From NCBI RefSeq assembly GCF_041020765.1, contig NZ_JBEUEJ010000004.1: DNA of 64,000 bases; one strand, 5' to 3'. Shown in pieces: positions 33,357 to 40,619 of this stretch (its first letter is position 1; every line of letters begins with the position of its first letter). The position numbers and the translations under genes were made by a program. The DNA comes from Kineococcus terrestris (GTDB lineage: Bacteria; Actinomycetota; Actinomycetes; Actinomycetales; Kineococcaceae). Under the pieces are notes generated by a model. It worked only from the letters and a program-made list of their open reading frames with translations, was not told the origin of the DNA and did no database searches.

Positions 33357-34211
33357 GTGGAGCAGGACGGGTTCGGTGCGGCGCTGCGGCACCTGCGGGA
33401 GGCCACGGCACCGGAGAGCGTCGGCCTGCCGGCGGGCCGGCGGCGGACGCGGGGGCTGCGGCGCGAGGAGCTGGGCGACCTGGCGGGCATGTCCGCGGAC
33501 TACGTGCGGCGGCTGGAGCAGGGCCGCAGCCACCCGTCGGCCGCCGTCGTCAACGCCGTCGCGCGGGCGCTGCGGGCCGGGCGGGCGGACTACGAGCGGC
33601 TGTGCGCGCTCGCCGGGTACGCGGCCGCCGAGGGGCAGGTGCCCACCGAGCTGGGCCCGGGAGCGACGCGGCTGCTGGAGCGGTTCGCGGACACCCCGGT
33701 GGTCGTCTACGACGCGGCGATGAACGTCGTGGCGGCCAACAGCACCTTCCTGGCGCTGGAGCACTGGGACCTCGCCGGGGACCGCTGGGACTGGAACGTG
33801 GCCTGGCGGGCGTTCTGCTCCCCCTTCGACGGCTTCCAGCAGTCCGCGGCGGACGCGACCGACCACGAGTCGGTGCTCGTGGCGCGGCTGCGCGCCGCGG
33901 TGCTGCGCTACCCGGCCGACACGTCGCTGGCCGCCCTCGTCGACGAGATGCGCACCCGCAGCGCGCGGTTCGACGGCCAGTGGCGCGCGCCGCGGCCCGT
34001 GGAGGTCTACGAGAGCAGCGCCGCGTTCACCCGCTCGGACGGCGAGACGCTGACGCTCGCGGGCAACCTCATCGCCATCCCCGGCGACGACCTGGCGGCC
34101 GTGATGCTGACCGCGGCACCGGGCTCGGCCGACGCGGTGAAGCTCGCGGAGGTCGTCGGCGCGGTCGACGGCCCGGCGGTCGTGAAGGTGGGCCGAGCCG
34201 GCCCAGGATGA
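33357..34211 (+). CDS. MmyB-like XRE-family regulator
   Basis: 284 aa from GTG at 33357; CATGCT ends 6 nt upstream and there is no Shine-Dalgarno, so likely leaderless. HTH at ~25-75 with the family hallmark RRRTRGLRREELGDLAGMSADYVRRLEQGR, then the MmyB ligand-binding PAS-like domain (~105-275: DTPVVVYDAAMNVVAANSTFLAL, WNVAWRAFCSPF). These regulators often control neighbouring oxidoreductases, here the MDR gene 94 nt downstream. They bind fatty-acid-like ligands in known structures. Confidence 0.9.
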   Translation: MEQDGFGAALRHLREATAPESVGLPAGRRRTRGLRREELGDLAGMSADYVRRLEQGRSHPSAAVVNAVARALRAGRADYERLCALAGYAAAEGQVPTELGPGATRLLERFADTPVVVYDAAMNVVAANSTFLALEHWDLAGDRWDWNVAWRAFCSPFDGFQQSAADATDHESVLVARLRAAVLRYPADTSLAALVDEMRTRSARFDGQWRAPRPVEVYESSAAFTRSDGETLTLAGNLIAIPGDDLAAVMLTAAPGSADAVKLAEVVGAVDGPAVVKVGRAGPG

Positions 34212-34226
34212 GCGCGCCGGGACCTG

Positions 34227-34287
34227 CGAGGTTCGTGTCGTCCCCAGGACCGCGGAACAAGTCCGCGGAGCTTCCTCGGGGACCTCG
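34227..34287. promoter_or_regulatory. Nested inverted repeats before the MDR operon
   Basis: Around the core CCGCGGA-acaag-TCCGCGG (34250-34268) lie AGGA/TCCT, GTCCCC/GGGGAC and CGAGGT/ACCTCG pairs in the right order. The structure is imperfect but symmetric over 61 bp, and precedes the Shine-Dalgarno of the MDR gene. Candidate operator for the MmyB-like regulator, or a terminator of its gene. Confidence 0.45.
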
Positions 34288-34304
34288 AAGGAGCAGGTGC
34301 GGCG

Positions 34305-35261
34305 ATGAAGGCAGTGCGTTTCCACCAGGTCGGCGGCCCCGAGGTCCTGCAGCACGAGGAGGTCGAGCAGCCCGTCCCCGGTCCCGGTGAGGTCCTGGTG
34401 CGGGTGGCGGCCTCCGCGTTCAACGCCGCCGACAACGGCATGCGGGCGGGATTCCTGCCCATCCCGGTCGTCCTCCCGCACGTGCCGGGGTACGACGTCT
34501 CCGGCACGGTCGAGGCGCTCGGCGAGGGCGTGGACGACCTGGCGGCCGGGGACCCGGTCGTCGGGTTCCTGCCGATGGAGCGCGACGGCGGTGCCGCGGA
34601 GTTCGTCGTGGCCCCCGCCCAGGCGCTGGTCGCGGCGCCCGCGAGCGTCCCGCTGGCCGACGCGGCGGGCCTGCCGTCCGTGGCGCTGACGGCGTGGCAG
34701 GCGCTGTTCGACGAGGGCGGGCTGACGGCGGGCCAGCGGGTCCTGATCGTCGGGGCCGGCGGTGTCGTCGGCAAGTACGCGATCGCCCTGGCGAAGCGCG
34801 CCGGCGTGCACGTCGTGGCGACCGCCAGCCCGCGCAGCGCCGACGCGGTGCGCGCCGCGGGCGCCGACGAGGTCGTCGACCGCACGACGACCGACCTGCT
34901 CGAGGCCGTCGCGGAGCAGGTGGACGTGCTCGTCAACCTCGCCCCCCTCGACCCGGAGGAGTTCACCGCCCTCGTGGCGCTGGTCCGCGACGGCGGCACC
35001 GTCGTCAGCACCACGGCGTTCATCCCCACCCCCGGCGACGAGTCCCGCGGCGTCAGCGCGAGGACCGTGTTCGTGAAGCCGAACCGCGAGCGCCTGGCGG
35101 AACTGGTGTCCCTCGTGGACTCCGGCGCCCTGACCCTGGAGGTCACCCGCCGGATCCCGCTGGCCGAGCTGCCCGCCCTGCACGCCGAGGCCGCCGCGGG
35201 CCGGATCCCCGGCAAGGTCGTCGTCCTGGCCGGGGACGCCTCCACCGCGGAGCGGTCGTGA
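34305..35261 (+). CDS. Zinc-independent MDR oxidoreductase (quinone reductase-like)
   Basis: 318 aa, ATG at 34305 with AAGGAG upstream. Medium-chain dehydrogenase fold: GroES-like N-terminus (EEVEQPVPGPGEVLVRV, ASAFNAADNGMRAG) and a Rossmann domain with VLIVGAGGVVGKYAIALAKRAG. No zinc-ligand Cys cluster, as in quinone/enone reductases. Reduces quinones or enones with NADPH. First of three overlapping genes; a 4-nt GTGA overlap leads to the FAD enzyme. Confidence 0.9.
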   Translation: MKAVRFHQVGGPEVLQHEEVEQPVPGPGEVLVRVAASAFNAADNGMRAGFLPIPVVLPHVPGYDVSGTVEALGEGVDDLAAGDPVVGFLPMERDGGAAEFVVAPAQALVAAPASVPLADAAGLPSVALTAWQALFDEGGLTAGQRVLIVGAGGVVGKYAIALAKRAGVHVVATASPRSADAVRAAGADEVVDRTTTDLLEAVAEQVDVLVNLAPLDPEEFTALVALVRDGGTVVSTTAFIPTPGDESRGVSARTVFVKPNRERLAELVSLVDSGALTLEVTRRIPLAELPALHAEAAAGRIPGKVVVLAGDASTAERS

Positions 35262-36643
35262 CCACGGCCACCGCCGCCCCGACCGCCACCGGGCTCGCCC
35301 CCTTCTCCCCGCCCGGCACCGCGGACCACGCGGCCGCGACGGCCGCCTACCAGCTGGCCGAGCCGGTGGACCCGGTCGCGGCGACCACCGCCCGCAGCGT
35401 CCAGGACGTCGTGGACGCCGTCGGGGCCGCGGCCCGCAGCGGGCTGCCGCTGCGGGTCAGCACCACCGGCCACGCGGCGGGGCGCACCGGCCCGCTGGCG
35501 GGGTCGCTGCTGCTGCGGCCCCTCCTGGACGGGCCGGTTCGCGTGGACCCGCGCACCCGCACCGCCCGGATCCCGGCGGGGCGCACGTGGGGCGAGGTGC
35601 TGCCGGAGGTGCTGCCGCACGGGCTGACCGCCCTGCACGGCTCCTCCCCCACCGTCGGGGTCGTCGGCTACCTGCTGGGCGGCGGGGTGAGCTTCTACGG
35701 CCGCCGGTACGGGCTGGCCGCGAACGCGGTGCGCTCGCTGACCCTCGTGCTGGCCGACGGGCGGGTCGTGGAGGCGAGCGCGGACGAGCACCCGGAGCTG
35801 TTCTGGGCGCTGCGCGGTGGCGGCGGGGGTTTCGGCGTCGTCGTGGAGGCGGAGGTGGAACTCCTCCCGGTGCACGCGGTCGTCACCGGCCGGGCGGTGT
35901 GGGACGTCGCCGACGCGGCGCGGCTGGCACCCGTCTGGCAGGCGTGGACGCGCACGGCCCCGCCCGAGGTCAGCACGAGCCTGCGGGTGCTGGACCTGCC
36001 GCCGCTGCCCGGGCTGCCGGCGTCGCTGGCCGGCCGGCGCGCGCTGGTCCTGGACGGGGCGGTCACCGCGACCACCGCGGCGGACCTGCCGGCTGCCCGG
36101 CGCACCGCCGAGGACCTGCTGGGCCCGCTGCGGGCGCTCGCGGCGCCCGTGGAGGACACGTGGGCACCGGCCCCGCCGGGTGCGCTGGCCCACGTCCACC
36201 TGGACCCGCCGGACCCGGTGGCGTTCCGCTCCGGCACCGCCCTCGTGGGGGAGCTGGACGACGCGGACTGGCCCGAGCTGCTCGACGCCGCAGCGGGTCT
36301 GGTCTCGCTGGAGCTTCGCCAGCTCGGCGGGGCGATCGCCCGCCCGCCCAACGCCGGCGGGGTCGTCGACCGGTTCGCCGCCCCGCTGCTGCACTACGCG
36401 GTCGGCCCGGCCGGCGCGGCCACGAGCGAGCGGCTGGCGGCGGTGCGCGAGGTCCTGCGACCGCACCTGACGGGCAGGACCGCGCCGGGTTTCGTGGACC
36501 GGCCGGACCAGCCGCAGCGCAGCTACGACGACGAGACCCGCGCGCGGGTCGAGGGCGTGCGCCTGGCGGTCGACCCCGGCGGCCTGTTCGCCGGTGACGT
36601 CGCCGTCGTGCGCGACCGGGTGCGGGGTGAGGGTCGTGGCTGA
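35258..36643 (+). CDS. FAD-dependent oxidase, BBE/VAO type
   Basis: 461 aa, GTG at 35258 (GTGA overlap with MDR). FAD-binding type-4 domain: SGLPLRVSTTGHAAGRTG near the N-terminus, HGSSPTVGVVGYLLGGGVSFYGRRYGLAANAV (~125-155), VLADGRVVEAS; then a substrate domain and a berberine-bridge-like C-terminus (RSYDDETRARVEGVRLAVDPGGLFAG), which lacks the Asn of the classical N-P-N tail. No Cys at the bicovalent position in GYLLGGG; the His in TGHAAG could bond FAD covalently. Oxidises a hydroxyl or amine on an unknown substrate. Confidence 0.87.
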   Translation: MTTATAAPTATGLAPFSPPGTADHAAATAAYQLAEPVDPVAATTARSVQDVVDAVGAAARSGLPLRVSTTGHAAGRTGPLAGSLLLRPLLDGPVRVDPRTRTARIPAGRTWGEVLPEVLPHGLTALHGSSPTVGVVGYLLGGGVSFYGRRYGLAANAVRSLTLVLADGRVVEASADEHPELFWALRGGGGGFGVVVEAEVELLPVHAVVTGRAVWDVADAARLAPVWQAWTRTAPPEVSTSLRVLDLPPLPGLPASLAGRRALVLDGAVTATTAADLPAARRTAEDLLGPLRALAAPVEDTWAPAPPGALAHVHLDPPDPVAFRSGTALVGELDDADWPELLDAAAGLVSLELRQLGGAIARPPNAGGVVDRFAAPLLHYAVGPAGAATSERLAAVREVLRPHLTGRTAPGFVDRPDQPQRSYDDETRARVEGVRLAVDPGGLFAGDVAVVRDRVRGEGRG

Positions 36644-37073
36644 ACCGGCGACGCTGAACGAGCGGGTCGTCGCGGAGTTCCGCGCGAACGGCGGCCGGGT
36701 GGGCGGGCGGTTCGCGGGGATGCCGCTGGTCCTGCTGCACCACGTCGGCCGCACGAGCGGCCGGGAGTTCGTCACCCCGGCCGCCTACCTGCCCGTCGCG
36801 GGGACCGAGGACGCCGTGTACGTGTTCGCCACGAACGGCGGCGCGGCGGAGGACCCCGGCTGGTACGCGAACCTCCTCGCGGCGGGCACCACCCGGATCG
36901 AGCGGGGCACCGAGACGTTCCCGGTCACCGTGCGCGAGCTGACCGGCGACGAGCGCGACGCCGTCTACGCCGAGCAGGTCCGCCGCTCCCCCGGCTTCGC
37001 CGAGTACGAGCGCATGACCGCGGGCGTGCGGGTCATCCCGGTGCTGGAACTCGTCCGCGCCGGGACGGGGTGA
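36636..37073 (+). CDS. F420H2-dependent quinone reductase-like protein (Ddn/nitroreductase family)
   Basis: 145 aa from GTG at 36636 (alternative GTG at 36627), overlapping the FAD gene. Split-beta-barrel family: GMPLVLLHHVGRTSGREFVTP, VYVFATNGGAAEDPGWYANLLA, TRIERGTETFPVTVREL and YAEQVRRSPGFAEYE follow the deazaflavin-dependent nitroreductase family closely. Members reduce quinones with F420H2 and guard against oxidative stress. Last gene of a three-gene redox operon, supporting joint handling of a quinone-like compound. Confidence 0.87.
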   Translation: MAEPATLNERVVAEFRANGGRVGGRFAGMPLVLLHHVGRTSGREFVTPAAYLPVAGTEDAVYVFATNGGAAEDPGWYANLLAAGTTRIERGTETFPVTVRELTGDERDAVYAEQVRRSPGFAEYERMTAGVRVIPVLELVRAGTG

Positions 37074-37087
37074 GCGGCTCGCCCCGC

Positions 37088-37429
37088 CTACCCGCGGACC
37101 AGCCGCTGCTCGATGGCCTCCCGCAACCACTGGGCCGGTGTCACACCTTGGCGCGCCGCAGCTGCGCGCACCGCGTCGTCCACGTCCTGCGGGACACGCG
37201 TCGAAAGCCGCGGCGAGTGTCCGCTCGACGTGGACCCCAACGACGGGCGACCGCGGCGCAGCTGCGGCGGTCCCGAGCGCTCAGCCTCGTCCGCGAGCTC
37301 GTCGAAGTAGGCGTCGTCGTAGCGACGACCGCTCGGGTCGCGTGCCGCGTCGATCGACGGGTCGAACTCCGCCTCCTCGGCCACGGAGACGACACCGCCG
37401 GGCAGACGCACCTGGTCCTTCGCGCTCAT
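37088..37429 (-). CDS. Antitoxin-like ribbon-helix-helix protein
   Basis: 113 aa, ATG at 37429 with AGAGGAAG upstream and a 4-nt ATGA overlap with the toxin stop. N-terminal half is acidic and probably disordered (SVAEEAEFDPSID...), the likely toxin-neutralising part; residues ~70-113 look like a CopG/Arc DNA-binding unit (PRLSTRVPQDVDDAVRAAAARQGVTPAQWLREAIEQRL), with the strand first and then two helices. Having the DNA-binding part at the C-terminus is the reverse of the common order. Confidence 0.72.
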   Translation of the reverse strand: MSAKDQVRLPGGVVSVAEEAEFDPSIDAARDPSGRRYDDAYFDELADEAERSGPPQLRRGRPSLGSTSSGHSPRLSTRVPQDVDDAVRAAAARQGVTPAQWLREAIEQRLVRG

Positions 37430-37665
37430 CGGTTCTTCCTCTCTCGCAGAGCCACGGGCATGACGTGCACGAACATGAGGAGCTCCTCCTGCCACACCGC
37501 CATGACTTCCAGCACCCGGCCGCGCTCGTCCGGGCCGACCCACCACAGTTGAGGGTCGCGGCCGGGCACGTGGTGGACCACCGGGACCGCGGTGCGGACG
37601 ACGTGCTGGGCAGAGCCTCGGCCGACGCGGTGGCGGCGGGCGCTGCGCACCCAGACCGTCCTCAC
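37426..37665 (-). CDS. Toxin-like small protein (PIN-less, RelE/BrnT-like size)
   Basis: 79 aa, GTG at 37665. Basic N-terminus with SARRHRVGRGSAQHVVRTAVPVV and C-terminus LWWVGPDERGRVLEVMAVWQEELLMFVHVMPV. This pattern (helix, then vGPDxxGxxLEV..., then HxMP) is that of small toxin-like proteins encoded before RHH antitoxins in actinobacteria. Toxic activity is inferred from the arrangement only. Gene order toxin-antitoxin with ATGA overlap, start a few nt after a 32-bp palindrome. Confidence 0.65.
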   Translation of the reverse strand: MRTVWVRSARRHRVGRGSAQHVVRTAVPVVHHVPGRDPQLWWVGPDERGRVLEVMAVWQEELLMFVHVMPVALRERKNR

Positions 37666-37670
37666 CGATC

Positions 37671-37702
37671 GATTGTGTCACCTTTTAAAGGGTGACACAA
37701 TC
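37671..37702. promoter_or_regulatory. 32-bp palindrome upstream of the toxin-antitoxin pair
   Basis: GATTGTGTCACCTTTT is followed directly by its near-perfect complement (30 of 32 symmetric positions). It sits 6-37 nt before the toxin GTG and holds the AT-rich TTTTAAA, so the promoter and operator probably coincide, giving a very short 5' leader. Fits RHH autorepression. Confidence 0.7.
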
Positions 37703-37732
37703 CGTCTCGCGCACGCGAGCACTCGGTCGAGG

Positions 37733-38683
37733 TCACCAGCGCGAGACTGCAGGAACCGGCGACGCCTCGACGTCGAACACGCCGGAGCCGCCCTCGACGC
37801 GGCTGCGCCGGGCCCGCTCCTCGACCTCCCGCCAGGCGGTGCCGTCGCCGGTGAGGACGTCGAGCAGGTACGCGGCCACGGCGTCGGCGACGAGGGCGAC
37901 GCGCTCGGGGTCCTCGTCGGTGGTCTCGCGCACGGCCTCCCCGGCCAGGCCGCCGAGGGTGTGCTCGCCCTCGGCGATCGTGAGCAGGCGCGTGGGCGCG
38001 GGGCTGAGGACGTGGGCGTCGGTGAACCAGTCCGGCCCGCGGGTGGACAGGGCGGAGTCGTCCCGGCCGCCGGCGACCACGAGCGTCGGGGTGGTCAGCG
38101 TGGAGAAGTCGGGGCGCATGAACGGCAGGTGCTCGCGCGCGAACGCCGTCAGGCTCTCGCCGGTGCCGGGGGCCGCGAGGAGAGCGCCGGCGCGGACGGC
38201 CGGGTGGCGGAAGTCCTCCTCCGGGTCGCCGGCGGGCGGCAGGACGCGGGCGCCGAGGAGGGCTCCGGCGCTCTGACCGCCCCAGGAGTGCCCGGCGACG
38301 GCGACGCGCGCGGGGTCGGCGCGGCCGGGCAGGCCGGGGACCTGCTCGAGGAGGTCGCCGAGGTGGTCGAGGACGGCGTGCAGGTCGGCGATCCGCGTGC
38401 GCCAGATCCCCGGGAACCGGGGGTCGTCGACGCCGAGGCCGTACCGGCGCGCGTCCAGGTGGGTGGGCTGGACGACGACGAACCCGGCGGCGGCCCAGCG
38501 GGCGACGAGAGGGCCGTAGCCGTCCATGGACCAGGCGTTGCCGTGGGAGAACACGAGCACGGGCAGGTCGCTGCCGTCGGCGGGGGCGGTGACCTTGACG
38601 TGCAGGTCGGCGCCGCGCCCGGTGGTGGGGACGAGCAGGGGTGCGACCGCGACGAGGCGGCGGTCGCGGGCGGGAGTGGGCAC
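37733..38683 (-). CDS. Alpha/beta hydrolase (PAF-acetylhydrolase/dienelactone-like)
   Basis: 316 aa, GTG at 38683 with GGAGG 8 nt upstream. Oxyanion motif VFSHGNAWSMDGY, nucleophile elbow VAGHSWGGQSAG (Ser ~155), then a typical TPTLVVAGGRDD (acid) and EGEHTLGG (His). Family hydrolyses short-chain esters; the middle region resembles PAF-acetylhydrolase/chlorophyllase-like proteins. No signal peptide. Divergent from a TetR gene with palindromic sites between, so likely under its control. Confidence 0.88.
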   Translation of the reverse strand: MPTPARDRRLVAVAPLLVPTTGRGADLHVKVTAPADGSDLPVLVFSHGNAWSMDGYGPLVARWAAAGFVVVQPTHLDARRYGLGVDDPRFPGIWRTRIADLHAVLDHLGDLLEQVPGLPGRADPARVAVAGHSWGGQSAGALLGARVLPPAGDPEEDFRHPAVRAGALLAAPGTGESLTAFAREHLPFMRPDFSTLTTPTLVVAGGRDDSALSTRGPDWFTDAHVLSPAPTRLLTIAEGEHTLGGLAGEAVRETTDEDPERVALVADAVAAYLLDVLTGDGTAWREVEERARRSRVEGGSGVFDVEASPVPAVSRW

Positions 38684-38731
38684 GGTGGGTCCTCCGTGGG
38701 GGGGTGCGCTCTGCCAGACTGGCGGAGCATC

Positions 38732-38763
38732 GTTCCGCGAACGTTAGCGGAACACTGTTCCGC
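38732..38763. promoter_or_regulatory. Three half-sites GTTCCGC / GCGGAAC / GTTCCGC (TetR operator)
   Basis: Half-sites at 38732-38738, 38747-38753 and 38757-38763. The first two make a palindrome of 22 bp, the last two one of 17 bp, in the 96-bp divergent gap. Confidence 0.65.
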
Positions 38764-38779
38764 GAGCAAGGAGGCCCGG

Positions 38780-39349
38780 GTGACCCCCACGACCGGAGCG
38801 CGGCAAGCCGGCGCGCAGCGCAGCCGCGAGGCCCTGCTGACCGCTGCCGCCGCGGTGTTCGTCGAGTCCGGCGTGCAGGCGCCCGTGCGCACCGTCGCCG
38901 AGCGCGCCGGGGTGGGAGTCGGCACCGTCTACCGCCACTTCCCCACCCGCGCCGACCTGGTCAGCGCCGTCTACCGCCACCAGGTGACCGAGTGCGTGGA
39001 CCTGGCGGAGCGGCTGCGCGCGCAGCCGGTCCGGCCGGTCGAGGCGCTGGAGCTCTGGGTCGCCGCCTTCCTCGACTTCCTCGTCACCAAGCACGGCCTG
39101 AGCGACGCCCTGCGCTCGGAGGACCCCGCCCTGGCGAACCTGCACGCGCTGATCCTCGACGAGCTGGTGCCCGCCTGCGACGCCCTCCTGCGCGCCGGTC
39201 AGGACGCCGGGGAGGTCGACCCGGACGTCGCGGCGCTCACGCTGCTGCGCGCGGTGGGGAACCTGGCCGTCCTCGGGCCCGGGTACGGGCGCGAGGAGGC
39301 GCGGGCGATGACCGTCCGGTTGCTCGCCGGTTGCCGGACGTCCCCCTGA
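38780..39349 (+). CDS. TetR-family regulator
   Basis: 189 aa, GTG at 38780 after AAGGAGG. HTH ~15-60 (REALLTAAAAVFVESGVQAPVRTVAERAGVGVGTVYRHFPTRADLVSAVY; recognition helix VGTVYRHF) and a helical ligand domain. Expected to repress the divergent hydrolase and itself. The C-terminal domain (SDALRSEDPALANLHALILDEL) is of the common TetR_C SACE/YbiH-like kind; ligand unknown. Confidence 0.93.
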   Translation: MTPTTGARQAGAQRSREALLTAAAAVFVESGVQAPVRTVAERAGVGVGTVYRHFPTRADLVSAVYRHQVTECVDLAERLRAQPVRPVEALELWVAAFLDFLVTKHGLSDALRSEDPALANLHALILDELVPACDALLRAGQDAGEVDPDVAALTLLRAVGNLAVLGPGYGREEARAMTVRLLAGCRTSP

Positions 39350-39470
39350 GAGGGGTGGGACGTTCCGGTGACATGCTCGCCCCGAGGTGGCACGCTCACC
39401 CCGGCGCGACCGTGATCGCCGGGTACCGGCACCGCCGCGCCGGCAGGCAGGCCCTTCGAGAGGAGTCCCC

Positions 39471-40289
39471 GTGCCCTTCGTCACCACCCCCGACGGCGTC
39501 GAGATCTACTACACCGAGGCCGGATCGGGTCAGCCCATCGTGCTCAGCCACGGCTGGCCGCTCAGCTCCGACGCGTGGCAGGTCGAGCTGAAGGTGTTCT
39601 CCGACGCCGGCTACCGCGTGGTCGCCCACGACCGCCGCGGCCACGGCCGGTCGGAGAAGACCGCCGTCGGCCACGACATGGACACCTACGCCCGCGACCT
39701 CGCAGCGGTCGTCGAGGCGCTGGACCTGCGCGACGTCATCGTCATGGGCCACTCCACCGGCGGCGGCGAGGTCGTGCGCTACGCCGCCCGCAACGCCGAC
39801 GGGCGGGTTGCCCGGGTCGTCACCTTCGGCGCCGTCCCCCCGCAAATGGTGAAGTCCGAGACGAACCCCGACGGCCTGCCGGTCGAGGTGTTCGACGGCA
39901 TCCGCGAGAACGTCCTGAAGGACCGCTCGCAGTTCTGGAAGGACCTGGCGGAGAGCTTCTTCGGCGCCAACCACGGCCGCGACGTCTCGCAGGGCGAGAA
40001 GGACGACTTCTGGCGCCAGGGGATGCTCGTGAACCTCGTCGCCGCCTACGACTGCGTGGCGGTGTTCTCCGAGACGGAGTTCACCGACGACCTGAAGGCG
40101 CTCGACGTGCCGGTCCTCATCGCCCACGGCGACGACGACCAAATCGTGCCCATCGGCGCCTCCGCCCTCAAGGCCGCGGAACTGGTGCAGCACGGGACGC
40201 TGAAGGTGTACTCGGGCGCCCCGCACGCCGTCCACGGCGACTACCGCGAGGCCCTGCACCGCGACGTGCTGGCCTGGCTGGTGGACTGA
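39471..40289 (+). CDS. Alpha/beta hydrolase, non-haem chloroperoxidase/perhydrolase type
   Basis: 272 aa, GTG at 39471 with AGAGGAG upstream. Starts FVTTPDGVEIYYTEAGSG and has LSHGWPLSSDAWQ (oxyanion), MGHSTGGGEVVRY (nucleophile Ser ~98), VPVLIAHGDDDQIVP (Asp) and GAPHAVHGDY (His). Sequence follows bacterial cofactor-free haloperoxidases/perhydrolases, which in vivo are esterases able to form peracids. Single gene; the TetR gene ends 121 nt upstream. Ends 19 nt before the first copy of a repeated hairpin. Confidence 0.92.
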   Translation: MPFVTTPDGVEIYYTEAGSGQPIVLSHGWPLSSDAWQVELKVFSDAGYRVVAHDRRGHGRSEKTAVGHDMDTYARDLAAVVEALDLRDVIVMGHSTGGGEVVRYAARNADGRVARVVTFGAVPPQMVKSETNPDGLPVEVFDGIRENVLKDRSQFWKDLAESFFGANHGRDVSQGEKDDFWRQGMLVNLVAAYDCVAVFSETEFTDDLKALDVPVLIAHGDDDQIVPIGASALKAAELVQHGTLKVYSGAPHAVHGDYREALHRDVLAWLVD

Positions 40290-40619
40290 CCGCTCGCGCG
40301 CGTGCCGCGCGGGTGGAGCGTTCCGGCCGCCAGGAGGCGTGATCAAAGAACGGAACGCTCCACCCGCCACCGCCCACCACCGACGCGCCGCGGCCGCACG
40401 TTCGGCCGGTGCGGACCAGCGAGGCGCCATCCGGTCGCGCGTCGGAGCGCAGCACCACGACGACTGGCGGTGAGATCTCTCGCGGTCGAGCCACCGATCG
40501 GAGCGAACCGCCCCCGAGAGCGGCGACGAGCGGCATCCTGAGCGGCGTGCGGTGAGGCGGTGACGGCACCTCGCGGCACATCCCCGGTCACGTGAAGCCC
40601 TCGCGGAGGACGACCACTC
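40290..40619. other. 330-bp intergenic stretch
   Basis: Contains hairpin copy A (40309-40367). I see no gene in the rest. The region before the lectin-phospholipase start has a Shine-Dalgarno (CGGAGGA, ~40605-40611) but no clear promoter hexamers. Confidence 0.5.
40309..40367. terminator. Repeated hairpin, copy A (GGGTGGAGCGTTCCG type)
   Basis: GCGGGTGGAGCGTTCCG (40309-40325) pairs perfectly with 40351-40367 across a 25-nt loop. Downstream of the plus-strand perhydrolase gene. Arms are the same sequence as in copies B (43567-43615) and C (45289-45343). Confidence 0.75.

Noticed and set aside
34007..36775. Minus-strand frame of 922 codons opposite the MDR/FAD genes
   Set aside because: Low-complexity Arg/Gly/Ala composition and full overlap with recognisable plus-strand enzymes.
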